A stretch of 64,000 nucleotides of DNA, taken from the NCBI RefSeq assembly GCF_008123425.1, contig NZ_VSSS01000030.1:62001-126000 (forward strand), in the 5' to 3' direction. The notes beneath the pieces are model-generated. The model did no database searches. It was not told the DNA's origin and saw nothing but the letters and a program-made list of their open reading frames with translations. The position numbers and the translations under genes were made by a program. This stretch comes from Bradyrhizobium rifense. GTDB lineage: Bacteria; Pseudomonadota; Alphaproteobacteria; Rhizobiales; Xanthobacteraceae. Shown here one piece after another: positions 36,616 through 45,615 of the stretch (within the stretch, counting starts at the first letter, position 1; each line of letters starts with the position of its first letter).

Positions 36616-38073
36616 ATGTTTCAAGGAATCCTGCCACTGACATTGTCTCTTTGCCTTGGTGCCGCAACGGCACCCGCCGCGCTGGCCCAATCGGCGGCGT
36701 CGCCGATCTCCGAACAGGAGGCACACGCCATCGCGGTCGACGCCTATGTTTACTTCTACTCCATCATGTCGATGGACGTGTCTCGAAAGCAATTCATCAA
36801 CGGGACAAGTGATTTCAAGGGCCCGATGAACACCTTTGTCAACGTGCCCGAATACCCGCCCGCGGATTTCAAGGGCGTCGTTCGCTCCAACTTTGATACG
36901 CTCTATTCCGCCTCATGGCTGGACATGACCAAGGAGCCCGTCGTCATCACGGCTCCCGATACCAATGGACGCTACTATCTGCTGCCGATGCTGGACATGT
37001 GGACCGATGTCTTCGCATCGCCGGGCTGGCGGACGACAGGCACCAAGGCCGGGACATTCCTGGTGGCGCCGGCGAATTGGAGGCCGGATCTGCGCGAAAC
37101 ATTCGCCGAGGAGTTCAAGCTGCCGAAGGACACCCAGCGCATCGACGCGCCAACGCCCTACGTCTGGCTGATCGGCCGGACCAAGACCGACGGCCCGCCG
37201 GATTATAATGCGGTCCGCAAGATCCAGGCCGGCTACAGGGTCACGCTGCTTTCCGAGTATGGCAAAACGCCCAGGCCGGTCGAATTCAAGCCCGACCCAA
37301 GCGTCGATATGAAGACGCCACCAAAAACCCAGGTCGATACCATGACGGCGGGCGTGTATTTCGCCAACGCCGCCGAGTTGCTCAAGCTGCATCCGCCTCA
37401 TGTCACCGACGAGCCGATCATCGCGCAGATGAAGAAAATCGGCATCGAGCCCGGCAAGAGCTTTGACATCGGCAAGCTCGATCCAGTCTTGCAAAGGGCG
37501 CTGGAAACGGCTCCGCAGGACGGGCAGAAGCTGATGGCCTGGAAGCTGCCGACGCTGGCGCGGGTTGCCAACGGCTGGGCGATGAACACCGACACGGTGG
37601 GCGTCTATGGCAACTATTACCTGAAGCGGGCCATTCTCGCGCAGCAGGGACTCGGCGCGAATGTGGTCGAGGACGCCATCTATCCGCTCAATCTCGCCGA
37701 CGAATCCGGCAAGCCGCTCGATGGCGCCAACAAATACACCATCACCTTCGAGAAGGGCGCCATGCCGCCGGTCAATGCGTTCTGGTCGATCACGCTCTAC
37801 GATCAGGACGGATTCCAGGTCGGCAACACGCTGAACCGTTTTGCGGTGAGCAGCTGGATGCCGTTCAAGTACAATGCGGATGGTTCGCTCGATCTCTATT
37901 TTCAGAACGCGAGCCCTGGCAATGAGCTCGAGGCCAACTGGCTTCCTGCGCCGAAGGCACCCTTCAATCTGACGATGCGCCTCTACGCGCCGAAGTCGGA
38001 GGCGCTGACCGGCAAATGGAATCCGCCGCCGGTTGTGAAGTCGCAAACAACGGTGGGCTTGTCGGCTCAATGA
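36616..38073 (+). CDS. Exported DUF1254/DUF1214 protein (first copy)
   Basis: 485 residues. The signal peptide is MFQGILPLTLSLCLGAATAP with cleavage near ALAQ. The DUF1254 part runs from about 40 to 180 (AYVYFYSIMSMDVSRKQFIN, VVRSNFDTLYSASWLDMTKE) and DUF1214 covers about 350-465 (YTITFEKGAMPPVNAFWSIT, LDLYFQNASPGNELEANWLP, LTMRLYAPKSEAL). AGAGGAGG precedes the ATG. These proteins are predicted two-domain beta-rich periplasmic proteins; their biochemical role is not established. It is the first gene of the island cargo on the plus strand, with a paralogue at 38814. Confidence 0.88.
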   Translation: MFQGILPLTLSLCLGAATAPAALAQSAASPISEQEAHAIAVDAYVYFYSIMSMDVSRKQFINGTSDFKGPMNTFVNVPEYPPADFKGVVRSNFDTLYSASWLDMTKEPVVITAPDTNGRYYLLPMLDMWTDVFASPGWRTTGTKAGTFLVAPANWRPDLRETFAEEFKLPKDTQRIDAPTPYVWLIGRTKTDGPPDYNAVRKIQAGYRVTLLSEYGKTPRPVEFKPDPSVDMKTPPKTQVDTMTAGVYFANAAELLKLHPPHVTDEPIIAQMKKIGIEPGKSFDIGKLDPVLQRALETAPQDGQKLMAWKLPTLARVANGWAMNTDTVGVYGNYYLKRAILAQQGLGANVVEDAIYPLNLADESGKPLDGANKYTITFEKGAMPPVNAFWSITLYDQDGFQVGNTLNRFAVSSWMPFKYNADGSLDLYFQNASPGNELEANWLPAPKAPFNLTMRLYAPKSEALTGKWNPPPVVKSQTTVGLSAQ

Positions 38074-38327
38074 AGGTTGAAAACCGCCGGTGCTGCGGCG
38101 CCGGCGTTTCTCGCTGCCGCTGCAGCGGCAGGCGCAGGTCTCAAGCGGGTAACTCCGGAAGTGGCGTTCACTCTGTCCCTGCTGACAAGACGATACAGCA
38201 AGGCCGCCTCGCACCGGAGCCGAATCCTATCGAAGCACCAAAGCGATAGCTTCCAGCATCGACAGGCCGAGGACGATGAAGAATGTGCTCACTTTCGCTA
38301 CCATCGGATGCGAGAAGGATTACAGTC

Positions 38328-38618
38328 ATGCACAAACCGCCTGGGTTAGTATTCCTGGTTGCCGCAACTTGTTCTTTTCAGCCCGTTGGTGCGGGCGCAA
38401 CAGGCGACAGCAACGCTTTTGCAAGCGAAACTCCGCGATCGATGCTGGCGGCGCAGATTCGCATGCAAGGTTTCACCTGTGACAAACCGCTTGGTGCCTT
38501 GAGAGATACTAAGCGCTCCCGCCCGGATCGCGCCGTTTGGGTCCTTAAGTGCAGCAACGCAACGTATCGGATCACGCGCGCTCCTGATATGGCAGCGAAG
38601 GTCGAACCGCTGCCATGA
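38328..38618 (+). CDS. Small secreted protein with two conserved-looking cysteines
   Basis: 96 residues. A hydrophobic N-terminus (PPGLVFLVAATCSFQPVGAG) is followed by a compact domain, MLAAQIRMQGFTCDKPLGAL and RAVWVLKCSNATYRITRAPD, with cysteines in QGFTCD and VLKCSN that could form a disulfide. I recall similar short periplasmic proteins in Bradyrhizobium without known function. It lies between the two DUF1254 genes, 254 bp after the first and 195 bp before the second; a short weak frame before it was not accepted. Confidence 0.65.
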   Translation: MHKPPGLVFLVAATCSFQPVGAGATGDSNAFASETPRSMLAAQIRMQGFTCDKPLGALRDTKRSRPDRAVWVLKCSNATYRITRAPDMAAKVEPLP

Positions 38619-38813
38619 GCGGTCACGACTTTACCGAATTTGTTCGCAGTTCGGTCGAGGTTCGACGCTAAGGGCCAACAACGGACATCCCGACGGGTTG
38701 TCTGACTCTGCACAGTCAGCCACGCGGGCGGGAGTAACTTCTCGAAGCCAGATCGAACTGGAGGCAGCACACGCGCCTCCAAGCACAAGCTGCAAAGAAG
38801 AAGGAATGTGCAA

Positions 38814-40259
38814 ATGCTGACGAAACGCGATCTTCTTCGTTCCGCCGCCTTGGCTGCAATGACAGCGACGACAGCAAAGCCCATTCCGGCGCTGGCGCAG
38901 ACAAGTGCCGGCCGGCCGGGGTTTTTCAAAGCAAAAGACATTGCCGAGGCAGGTTTCATCTACGGCCTGCCCATCGTGATGAACTTCGCCGTCATGTATG
39001 AGTACGCCGTCGATCGTAACTCAGGGCAGTTCAAGGCACCGTTCAATCAGATCAAGAACGAACCCAACGTCTTCACCTACAAAGACACAGCCATTGTTAC
39101 GCCGAACAGCGACACGCCCTATTCATTCGTATGGATGGACTTGCGAGCGGAGCCGATCGTCTTGTCGGTCCCGGCCGTGGACCCGAAGCGCTACTACGCG
39201 GTGCAGCTCTGCGATGGCAATACTTACAACTACGGTTATGTTGGTACCCGTACCACGGGAAGCGAGGCCGGCGATTACATGGTTGTCGGGCCGGACTGGA
39301 AAGGTGCGACGCCGCCCGGTATCAAGAAGGTGTTCCGATCGAGCACACAGTTGTCGCTGGCGGGTTATCGCACCCAGCTTTTCAGCCCCGACGACCTCGA
39401 CAATATCAAGAAGGTCCAGGCCGGCTACAAGGTGCAGACGCTCTCCGCCTATCTGAGACAGCCGGCTACGGTGGCTGCCGCGACGGTTATCGACTTTCCC
39501 AAGATCGACAAGGAGCTTGTGAAGACGAACTTCTTCGAATTTCTCGATTTCGCGCTGCAGTTCGCACCCGCCCAGGAGAACGAGAAAGAAATACGCGCGC
39601 AGCTTGCAACGATCGGCATTGGCCCCGGCAAAACCTTCAACTTCAAGGACCTGCCGCTCGAGCAAAAGCTCGAAGTGGGGTTGGGAATGAAGGAAGGTGA
39701 GCGAAAGGTCGACGAGGGCGTCGCCAATGCCGGCAAGGCGATCAACGGCTGGCGAGTGAGCGGCTTGCCAGGCGATAGCGCTCACTACAATGGCGACTGG
39801 CTGAAGCGCGCTGTCGCTGCCAAGGCGGGCATTTATGGCAACAGTCCAGAGGAGGCGACGTACCCACTCACGCGCATCGACAGCGATGGTCAGACGCTCG
39901 ACGGCAGCAAAAATAATTACACGCTGACATTCCCGCCCGGCCAGCTACCGCCGGTGAATGCCTTCTGGTCGCTGACCATGTATGATGGAAAGACGCAGCT
40001 TCTGATCGAGAATCCCATCAACCGGTATCTAATCAACTCACCGATGCTGCCCGCTATGAAGACGAGCTCGGACGGGTCGCTGACACTCTACATCCAGAAC
40101 AAATCTCCGGGTGCCGACAAGGAATCGAACTGGCTGCCGGCTCCTGATGGTCCGATCTATCTGGTGATGCGCCTCTATTCGCCCAAAACGACGTCACCTT
40201 CAATCTTGCCTCCGGGCGAAGGGACTTGGCAGCCTCCCGGTGTTAAGCGGGTCTCATAG
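38814..40259 (+). CDS. Exported DUF1254/DUF1214 protein (second copy)
   Basis: 481 residues. The N-terminus MLTKRDLLRSAALAAMTATT with cleavage near ALAQ is an export signal. DUF1254 features are IYGLPIVMNFAVMYEYAVDR and DTAIVTPNSDTPYSFVWMDL. DUF1214 features are YTLTFPPGQLPPVNAFWSLT, LTLYIQNKSPGADKESNWLP and LVMRLYSPKTTSP. It is clearly paralogous to the gene at 36616 (shared PPVNAFWS and ESNWLPAP-type blocks) but well diverged, so the pair is an old duplication or two subfamilies. An in-frame GTG two codons upstream is an alternative start. The 240 bp downstream hold no gene or clear terminator. Confidence 0.88.
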   Translation: MLTKRDLLRSAALAAMTATTAKPIPALAQTSAGRPGFFKAKDIAEAGFIYGLPIVMNFAVMYEYAVDRNSGQFKAPFNQIKNEPNVFTYKDTAIVTPNSDTPYSFVWMDLRAEPIVLSVPAVDPKRYYAVQLCDGNTYNYGYVGTRTTGSEAGDYMVVGPDWKGATPPGIKKVFRSSTQLSLAGYRTQLFSPDDLDNIKKVQAGYKVQTLSAYLRQPATVAAATVIDFPKIDKELVKTNFFEFLDFALQFAPAQENEKEIRAQLATIGIGPGKTFNFKDLPLEQKLEVGLGMKEGERKVDEGVANAGKAINGWRVSGLPGDSAHYNGDWLKRAVAAKAGIYGNSPEEATYPLTRIDSDGQTLDGSKNNYTLTFPPGQLPPVNAFWSLTMYDGKTQLLIENPINRYLINSPMLPAMKTSSDGSLTLYIQNKSPGADKESNWLPAPDGPIYLVMRLYSPKTTSPSILPPGEGTWQPPGVKRVS

Positions 40260-40499
40260 AACCAGTCGGTAAAGCGGCCTCATCCCCGCCACGCGGACTT
40301 TCGTTCGGAGTGCGATCGGCCCCCGTTCGCGCGGCAACGCCATTGAGCAGACCGCCGCCGCGCCAGGTGAACGCCTTGCGGACGCAGGTGCCGACCAGGT
40401 TAAGCCCGTGCGCGCACTCTACAGAATAAGAGACCGTGCCGCGCGCCCGCCGATTTCCCGCAATGATTGGTCCGCGGAAACAAGCTCAGGAAACGAACC

Positions 40500-41600
40500 C
40501 TATTTCGTGATCATGCGGTGTGCGGCGGGCGGAGGCGCCGCTGCGGGAGAGATGACAAACGTCAACCAGGTATTCCACCCGGTCGGGCGAGCCGCCCCCC
40601 CGAATTCCGCGTATCCCTTGAGATTGATGTACCCTTGGAGGCCTTCGTTGAGCGGAAAGACGTAACCGAACTGCGGCCCGACGCCGAATACCTGCGACCG
40701 GAAGCACCCGACGCGGTCGCCAGAGCCGCTGTCGCACCCAAGTTCCTTATAGGCGTACCCTACCAGACCCACCTGCACCTGCTTGGTCAGGAATTGCGAC
40801 GCGCCCCAGTCGAGATGCATGTCCACGCCGCTCTGGTACTGCGTCGACTGGTTGAGAAAGTTGTACGTGAATCCGAGCACCGCGGATAATTCGTGGCCCG
40901 TCGCCGGATTGAAGTAGGTGTACCCGCCGCCGGCGTCGATGGCGCCATGTCCGAGACCCAGATTAGCCAGTCGCGTGGATTGGTAGGCTCCGACAGGTAT
41001 GTCGCCAGTGATGTAGGTCATGAAGTTGTTGACGCCTGCGTTCCAACGCAGGGAGAATTGAGGAACAAGATCGGCGAAGCCCCAAGTGGTATCGCTGAAG
41101 CTGTCGGACCGCATGAAGGGGATGCTTCCGACAGGCGTCGAGAGGTTTCCCGACAACGTGCCCGCCAACGAAGCGCTGGTGACGCCATAAGCGCCCACAA
41201 GGGCAAACGCTGCCTGGCCGCCGAGCACCGGAGTGGCGAACACGTAGCTCGGGATGACAAAGCCGAGATCGCCGGTACCGGTCAGGCTCGCGTCCAGACG
41301 CGCCGACAAGTTCGCAGGGATCCTGCCCGTCTGGAATTCACGCGCCAAGGCTACATCTGCGCCCGCCGATACCGAGGTGTGGTAGTAGCTAGTGGCCAGC
41401 GACCAACCAGGTTGCTGCGGTGCCGCCGCCAGGCTTCCAAAAAAGCCCGGGACCCAGAAACTCACGCCGCCCTCGTCGGCCAACGCACAGTGAGGAAAAA
41501 TCGTCATCGCCAAGATGACTGCTGCAATGCCATGCCCGCGGACTGCGATCGTCCGCCCGCTCTTCGCGGCCTTGCCATCCGAAGGAATGCTTCCCGTCAT
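40500..41600 (-). CDS. Outer-membrane transporter of the phenol-degradation (MetA/SphA) type
   Basis: 366 residues with a signal peptide (AAVILAMTIFPHCALA) and a beta-barrel pattern of alternating hydrophobic strands. Typical family stretches are GGVSFWVPGFFGSLAAAPQQ, PGWSLATSYYHTSVSAGADV and NFMTYITGDIPVGAYQSTRL, plus FGVGPQFGYVFPLNEGLQGY. This is the Phenol_MetA_deg family, thought to let hydrophobic aromatics cross the outer membrane. It is the last gene of the long minus-strand series and convergent with the second DUF1254 gene. Its presence suggests an aromatic or hydrophobic substrate for the cluster. Confidence 0.85.
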   Translation of the reverse strand: MTGSIPSDGKAAKSGRTIAVRGHGIAAVILAMTIFPHCALADEGGVSFWVPGFFGSLAAAPQQPGWSLATSYYHTSVSAGADVALAREFQTGRIPANLSARLDASLTGTGDLGFVIPSYVFATPVLGGQAAFALVGAYGVTSASLAGTLSGNLSTPVGSIPFMRSDSFSDTTWGFADLVPQFSLRWNAGVNNFMTYITGDIPVGAYQSTRLANLGLGHGAIDAGGGYTYFNPATGHELSAVLGFTYNFLNQSTQYQSGVDMHLDWGASQFLTKQVQVGLVGYAYKELGCDSGSGDRVGCFRSQVFGVGPQFGYVFPLNEGLQGYINLKGYAEFGGAARPTGWNTWLTFVISPAAAPPPAAHRMITK

Positions 41601-41751
41601 GTGGGACTCCCCCTGAGTTCGTCGCTTCCCGACAACTCTTCGGCGTGCTCAGACATCCTATGCCTGCACCAGACGGCTTCCCATGCAATTCTGGCAGGGA
41701 TCAACCTGCCGAAGAGAAAGTTCGTCACTGCGACCGAAAAGTCACAAGATG

Positions 41752-41934
41752 TTATCGTTGGAAGCGCGGAGCTCCTTTGATCAATATCGAACGAGCGGTA
41801 TCGAAGGCTTCGCTTGCCAACGAGCGCCGTGGCGAGGTGCCACCGAGGATCCCGCCGCGGCGCAGCACCATGACGCCGCTATCCCCGCCGTCCAGCGCTT
41901 TCGACCCGTACGAATAAAATCCGTTCTTGGTCAT
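41752..41934 (-). CDS. GrlR-like N-terminal fragment, possibly a remnant
   Basis: 60 residues: MTKNGFYSYGSKALDGGDSG followed by VMVLRRGGILGG. The pattern KNGxYS...GxGVxVLRxGxIxGG resembles the N-terminal beta-strands of GrlR-type regulator proteins, but the family is normally about 110-125 residues and the second half (TSPRRSLASEAFDTARSILI) does not fit. It may be a truncated gene. It lies between the DUF4239 gene and the porin gene. Confidence 0.35.
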   Translation of the reverse strand: MTKNGFYSYGSKALDGGDSGVMVLRRGGILGGTSPRRSLASEAFDTARSILIKGAPRFQR

Positions 41935-41983
41935 TGCTACTGTCTCTTCGAGCGTGCCCCTCTCCCTGCGAGCTGGAGATCGA

Positions 41984-42748
41984 TCAGGCAGGACTTAATG
42001 GCAGAAGCGCGCCCCGCAGCGTCGCGCTTGAAATCCCCATCAGCCCCGTGAAGGGATCGTCCAGTTCCAGAACCAGGAAAATCGCACCGGCGAACGACAG
42101 TGCACATACGAACAGGGAGACCATGACGATCAGATTGGTTTTGGAAAACAGGGTGAAGCTGACGAAGATCGCGCTGAGCCAAAAGATCAGGATGACCAGA
42201 AACGGCGTCGGGATCGAGCCGCCGGTCTGCGCGAACAGTTGCAGCCGGATCTGCGCGCCGTCCGTGAAGGCCTGAATGGCGCGGGACTGCAGGGAACGTT
42301 GCGCATCATCCTTGGGCGCCAGGCGCTCCAGTTGGTTTTCGAAAGAGGATGCTTGAGCCGTCGATTGGAAAACGACGGGCTTGCCGGTCGGAGCCTCTCC
42401 TTCGTGCCAGATACGGTTGGCCAACGGCTGGACGCTCTGCCGGAGCAGAATTCGGGTCGGAGCCGCCTCCGGACCATATTGCGAAAGCAGATCGTCGAGC
42501 AGGATGATCGTCGCCGTCATTTGCCTGACCTGGCTGTTTTTCTGATCGAACGAGCTTTTGGCGGACGAGATCAACAGCCCCAGCACCAGTGCGGCCAACG
42601 TTCCGACCAGACCCGTCGCCATCTTCACGACTTCCCTGGAATCCGGGTGGACATGCTTTTCCAGTAGCAAAGGTCGGACTGTCACCCCGACGAAGGTGCC
42701 AGCGCACATCAACACGAACGCAAGGAACGAGATCGACAAAGCATACAT
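41984..42748 (-). CDS. DUF4239-type membrane protein
   Basis: 254 residues. Two membrane segments near the N-terminus (ISFLAFVLMCAGTFVGVTVR and VVKMATGLVGTLAALVLGLL) and two near the C-terminus (FLVILIFWLSAIFVSFTLFS and LIVMVSLFVCALSFAGAIFL) flank a charged helical periplasmic or cytoplasmic domain. The ending ALELDDPFTGLMGIS, seen as LVLELDDPFTGLMGISSATL, is the mark of DUF4239. Function is unknown; homologues resemble bestrophin-like proteins only loosely. The start is the ATG at 42748. Confidence 0.8.
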   Translation of the reverse strand: MYALSISFLAFVLMCAGTFVGVTVRPLLLEKHVHPDSREVVKMATGLVGTLAALVLGLLISSAKSSFDQKNSQVRQMTATIILLDDLLSQYGPEAAPTRILLRQSVQPLANRIWHEGEAPTGKPVVFQSTAQASSFENQLERLAPKDDAQRSLQSRAIQAFTDGAQIRLQLFAQTGGSIPTPFLVILIFWLSAIFVSFTLFSKTNLIVMVSLFVCALSFAGAIFLVLELDDPFTGLMGISSATLRGALLPLSPA

Positions 42749-42803
42749 GAGATATCTCCGCAGGCGTCGCGGGCGCAGGCGATTGCGCTCGATTCCACCG
42801 AGC

Positions 42804-44018
42804 TCAACGCCACGAAGCCCTGTCGCCCAGGCCGCTGGCACTCGCATCGGGCTCTTCCGAGCGCTTTTTCGTCGATCGTGCGTCAGGCTCTCCAGCCGGT
42901 GAGCTCCCACCTTCAAGGTCTTCTGCGACTCGACCGCACACGTGCGTTCGCGCCCTCCTGCTGGCAACTTCCGCAGGCCAGCGCGCGCGATTGATGCTCC
43001 CGACCGGCTTGCTGTCAGGCGTCGCGTTTCCCGTGACATCGAAATACGTAGCGGCACTCTCCTCCGGAGCAAGCTGCGAACACGGCAGTAGGGTAAGCCT
43101 CGCGACCGTATGAAAGGGCGCCTCCGCCTCATTCCACTCCACGCTGGCGTTTTCGATCCAGAAGTCGGCATCCCGGCGCTTGCGCCAATACGTCATCCTG
43201 TCGACGTCGAGAAACTGGATCCCGAAGTCGAACGCACTCATCCTGGTGTCCTCCAGCAGGTGGCGGATCAGTTCGTCCTGCAGACCGCTCGGGTTATTCC
43301 TCCTCAGAGGATGCGCCGGATTGTCGGGATATGGCGTGGCGGAAAACTTGACGACATCGCTCGGTCCGTGGAGAAAAGGCACCGTACTCCAATAGCGCAA
43401 TTGCTGGTAAGGCTTGATTTTCTGACGCGCCTGCAGTCCCGCCAATGTGAGGGTCCTCAGCACCCTCAACTTGTCCCTGAACGGCAGTGTCCATAGGCCC
43501 GCGACCTGGTTCGAGGCCGTCAAGAGATTCATGGCCGCCAGAAAAGCTGGGGAGTCGTTGATGGGCAGGGTCGTGGCATTTTGCATCGAGAAATCCTGTC
43601 GGCCACCGTTTGTCCCATTCCCGACGACGTCAACCGAGAAGGACAACGATCGGACGTCGGGCTTGAAATCAGACTTGACGGTCGGATCTGCGTTCGCAAA
43701 TCGCAGCACCGCGGAATAAACGCCGGGCTTCGAGAAGATCCCCTTTGCGAGCCGCGTCGCCAGCGCACGCTCGCTGCCAGCAGTCAGGTCGAATATTTCG
43801 AACTGGGCCCGGGCGCAGACCCCCTTCGCATGGGTTCCGCGACAGAGCGGCCGATGTTGCTGCGCGGCTGCATTGGCCTGCATCAGGAGGGATTTTTCGA
43901 CGATCATGTCGATGTCGGCCGTTTCGCGGACGCGGTCGCGGTCGGCGTCGCTCTCGGTCACTCCAAACCACCTGGTCACGAACACGATGGAAAGCCTCCT
44001 AGGAACAGTCGGCCACAA
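42804..44018 (-). CDS. Catalase-family haem protein
   Basis: 404 residues. The segment KPGVYSAVLRFANADPTVKS then RSLSFSVDV corresponds to the catalase core around the distal haem region, and LPINDSPAFLAAMNLLTASN and YWSTVPFLHGPSDVVKFSAT continue it. The family-typical end GSINRARWPAEVASRRAR is followed by a 40-residue Ser/Glu-rich tail. These catalase-like proteins (also seen fused in allene-oxide-synthase-type enzymes) use haem with peroxides. It has no signal peptide. It lies 3 bp downstream of the DyP peroxidase gene, so the two are co-transcribed. Confidence 0.82.
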   Translation of the reverse strand: MWPTVPRRLSIVFVTRWFGVTESDADRDRVRETADIDMIVEKSLLMQANAAAQQHRPLCRGTHAKGVCARAQFEIFDLTAGSERALATRLAKGIFSKPGVYSAVLRFANADPTVKSDFKPDVRSLSFSVDVVGNGTNGGRQDFSMQNATTLPINDSPAFLAAMNLLTASNQVAGLWTLPFRDKLRVLRTLTLAGLQARQKIKPYQQLRYWSTVPFLHGPSDVVKFSATPYPDNPAHPLRRNNPSGLQDELIRHLLEDTRMSAFDFGIQFLDVDRMTYWRKRRDADFWIENASVEWNEAEAPFHTVARLTLLPCSQLAPEESAATYFDVTGNATPDSKPVGSINRARWPAEVASRRARTHVCGRVAEDLEGGSSPAGEPDARSTKKRSEEPDASASGLGDRASWR

Positions 44019-44021
44019 ATC

Positions 44022-45599
44022 TCAACTCAGATTGGCGATGAACTTGATTGCGGTGACGCTTGGCAGAAAGCAGTAGGCAGCGGCCTTCGTCGCAACGAAG
44101 CTCGAGAATCCCGTGATCTTGATCGAGGGCGCACCGTTTGCTTGCGGAATTGCAAAAATGCTTTCCGCCGGGTTCTGCGCGCCGATCATTGGATCCTTCG
44201 ACGTGGGAGGCAGCCTGACCCGTCCCGCGAACTCGCTCTCATTGACCCAATGCCCCAAGACGAATTCATATTGGTTCTCGATACTCGAGTTGATGAAATA
44301 GCCGAGGAGCCCGCGCGCGATGCCGTCGTAGGGTTGGTGCGGGTCATAAGCCGGCCCGTAGGGCATGCCCCGACGGATCAACCGATGAGTATTGTTGCTG
44401 CCGCCGGGTTGCCCTTGGCCGGCGACCGGCTGCCCTCGCGGATTGATGCGGCGCATGTGCGCACCGACGGGACAGCGGAGTCCCTTCGGGTCGCCTGAGC
44501 CATCGGCGTTCACGTACTCGAAATCATTCAACTGCTCGGGTGAAATCCCGCCCGGCGGGCTGTCGGTTTCCGGAGATAGCGCAAGGGGTACGCCGTTGCG
44601 CCACCGGCCGCAGATCTTGGCGGCAAGCAACTCTGGATCTATCGTGTCCTTGTGCGATTGCAGGAAATCCTCGAAGCCGACCACATCCGTCTCCATCATC
44701 TTGAAGACGGCGAAACTTCCGTTCAGACCGAATTCCCGAGGTTCCGGCACGGAGTAGTTCTCGGCGTCGTCCCGCAACACGAATAGCCAGGACTCGCACG
44801 GTTGCTGATGATCGGGCGGATATCGCTCCGGGCCGCCACGAATGGCCGTCATACTGATGCCATCGGTGTAACCGAAATGAACTTTGGTGGTGGGAACGGA
44901 CTCGCCGTCCTTCGTATCCATCAGCGCATGGCCGTCGGCGCGCCAGATCTCCCGAAACGCGCCACGCTCCGAAAACAGAGTGCCTAGCCGGTCGCTATAG
45001 GATGTCATCGCCTCCGCACTGAGAGCATGCAGTGTCACCAGGACATGATCGCGTCCGCCCCCAAATCCGCCGATCCAGTGCTGCGGGGCACTCTCGCCGG
45101 TATCGCCCACCAGGTTCGCGCGCTCGGCGGCGCCGGCTACGAACGCGCCGAACTGGTCGAACGAGAACGTCGGGACGCGATCCTTGATCTCCAACGCGAT
45201 CAACCCGGACCAGGTAATGCCAATGTTGAGGCAATAGTCGGGTTTGTGCTTTGGGACCTCGGCGAGGTTGTCACCTGGCCCAGGTGCGAATCCTACGTGC
45301 CAATCCTCGGCGGTCGTGATCTGTGGCGCATCCAACTCGTTGCCACTCACGAGCCGTCCCAGCAGCCTGCGGGCCTCGGTGGGAACGTCCACCGTCAGCA
45401 AGAAATGCCGTACCATCGGCATCCTGTACCCCCGAAGGATGAATCCCCGAATGTCGCCAAGGTCGAGCGCACTCCCCGAGGCAGAGCGGGACCGGGAACC
45501 ACGTGCAGGCTCTTCGTTCTCCAAACGCCCGAACAGGCGCCGAAGAAATCCCTTGCTTCCCTTCGCCTCGGGCGTCTGCATTTCCCTGGCTTGGCTCAT
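44022..45599 (-). CDS. DyP-type peroxidase
   Basis: 525 residues. The family GxxDG motif is seen in VHFGYTDGISMTAIRGGPER. The proximal haem histidine lies in LRCPVGAHMRRINPRGQ, with downstream arginine in HRLIRRGMPYGPAYD. The first 45 residues (KGSKGFLRRLFGRLENEEPA) are a charged extension without an export signal. DyP peroxidases oxidise dyes and phenolic aromatics with hydrogen peroxide. It is 16 bp after the gene for an internally duplicated partner protein and directly before the catalase gene. Confidence 0.88.
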   Translation of the reverse strand: MSQAREMQTPEAKGSKGFLRRLFGRLENEEPARGSRSRSASGSALDLGDIRGFILRGYRMPMVRHFLLTVDVPTEARRLLGRLVSGNELDAPQITTAEDWHVGFAPGPGDNLAEVPKHKPDYCLNIGITWSGLIALEIKDRVPTFSFDQFGAFVAGAAERANLVGDTGESAPQHWIGGFGGGRDHVLVTLHALSAEAMTSYSDRLGTLFSERGAFREIWRADGHALMDTKDGESVPTTKVHFGYTDGISMTAIRGGPERYPPDHQQPCESWLFVLRDDAENYSVPEPREFGLNGSFAVFKMMETDVVGFEDFLQSHKDTIDPELLAAKICGRWRNGVPLALSPETDSPPGGISPEQLNDFEYVNADGSGDPKGLRCPVGAHMRRINPRGQPVAGQGQPGGSNNTHRLIRRGMPYGPAYDPHQPYDGIARGLLGYFINSSIENQYEFVLGHWVNESEFAGRVRLPPTSKDPMIGAQNPAESIFAIPQANGAPSIKITGFSSFVATKAAAYCFLPSVTAIKFIANLS

Positions 45600-45615
45600 C
45601 TCGCGCCTCTTTCGG

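Noticed and set aside
38077..38349. 90-residue frame between the first DUF1254 gene and the small secreted protein
   Set aside because: Begins at a TTG, overlaps the next gene's signal region in another frame and has no ribosome-binding site or domain; not supported.
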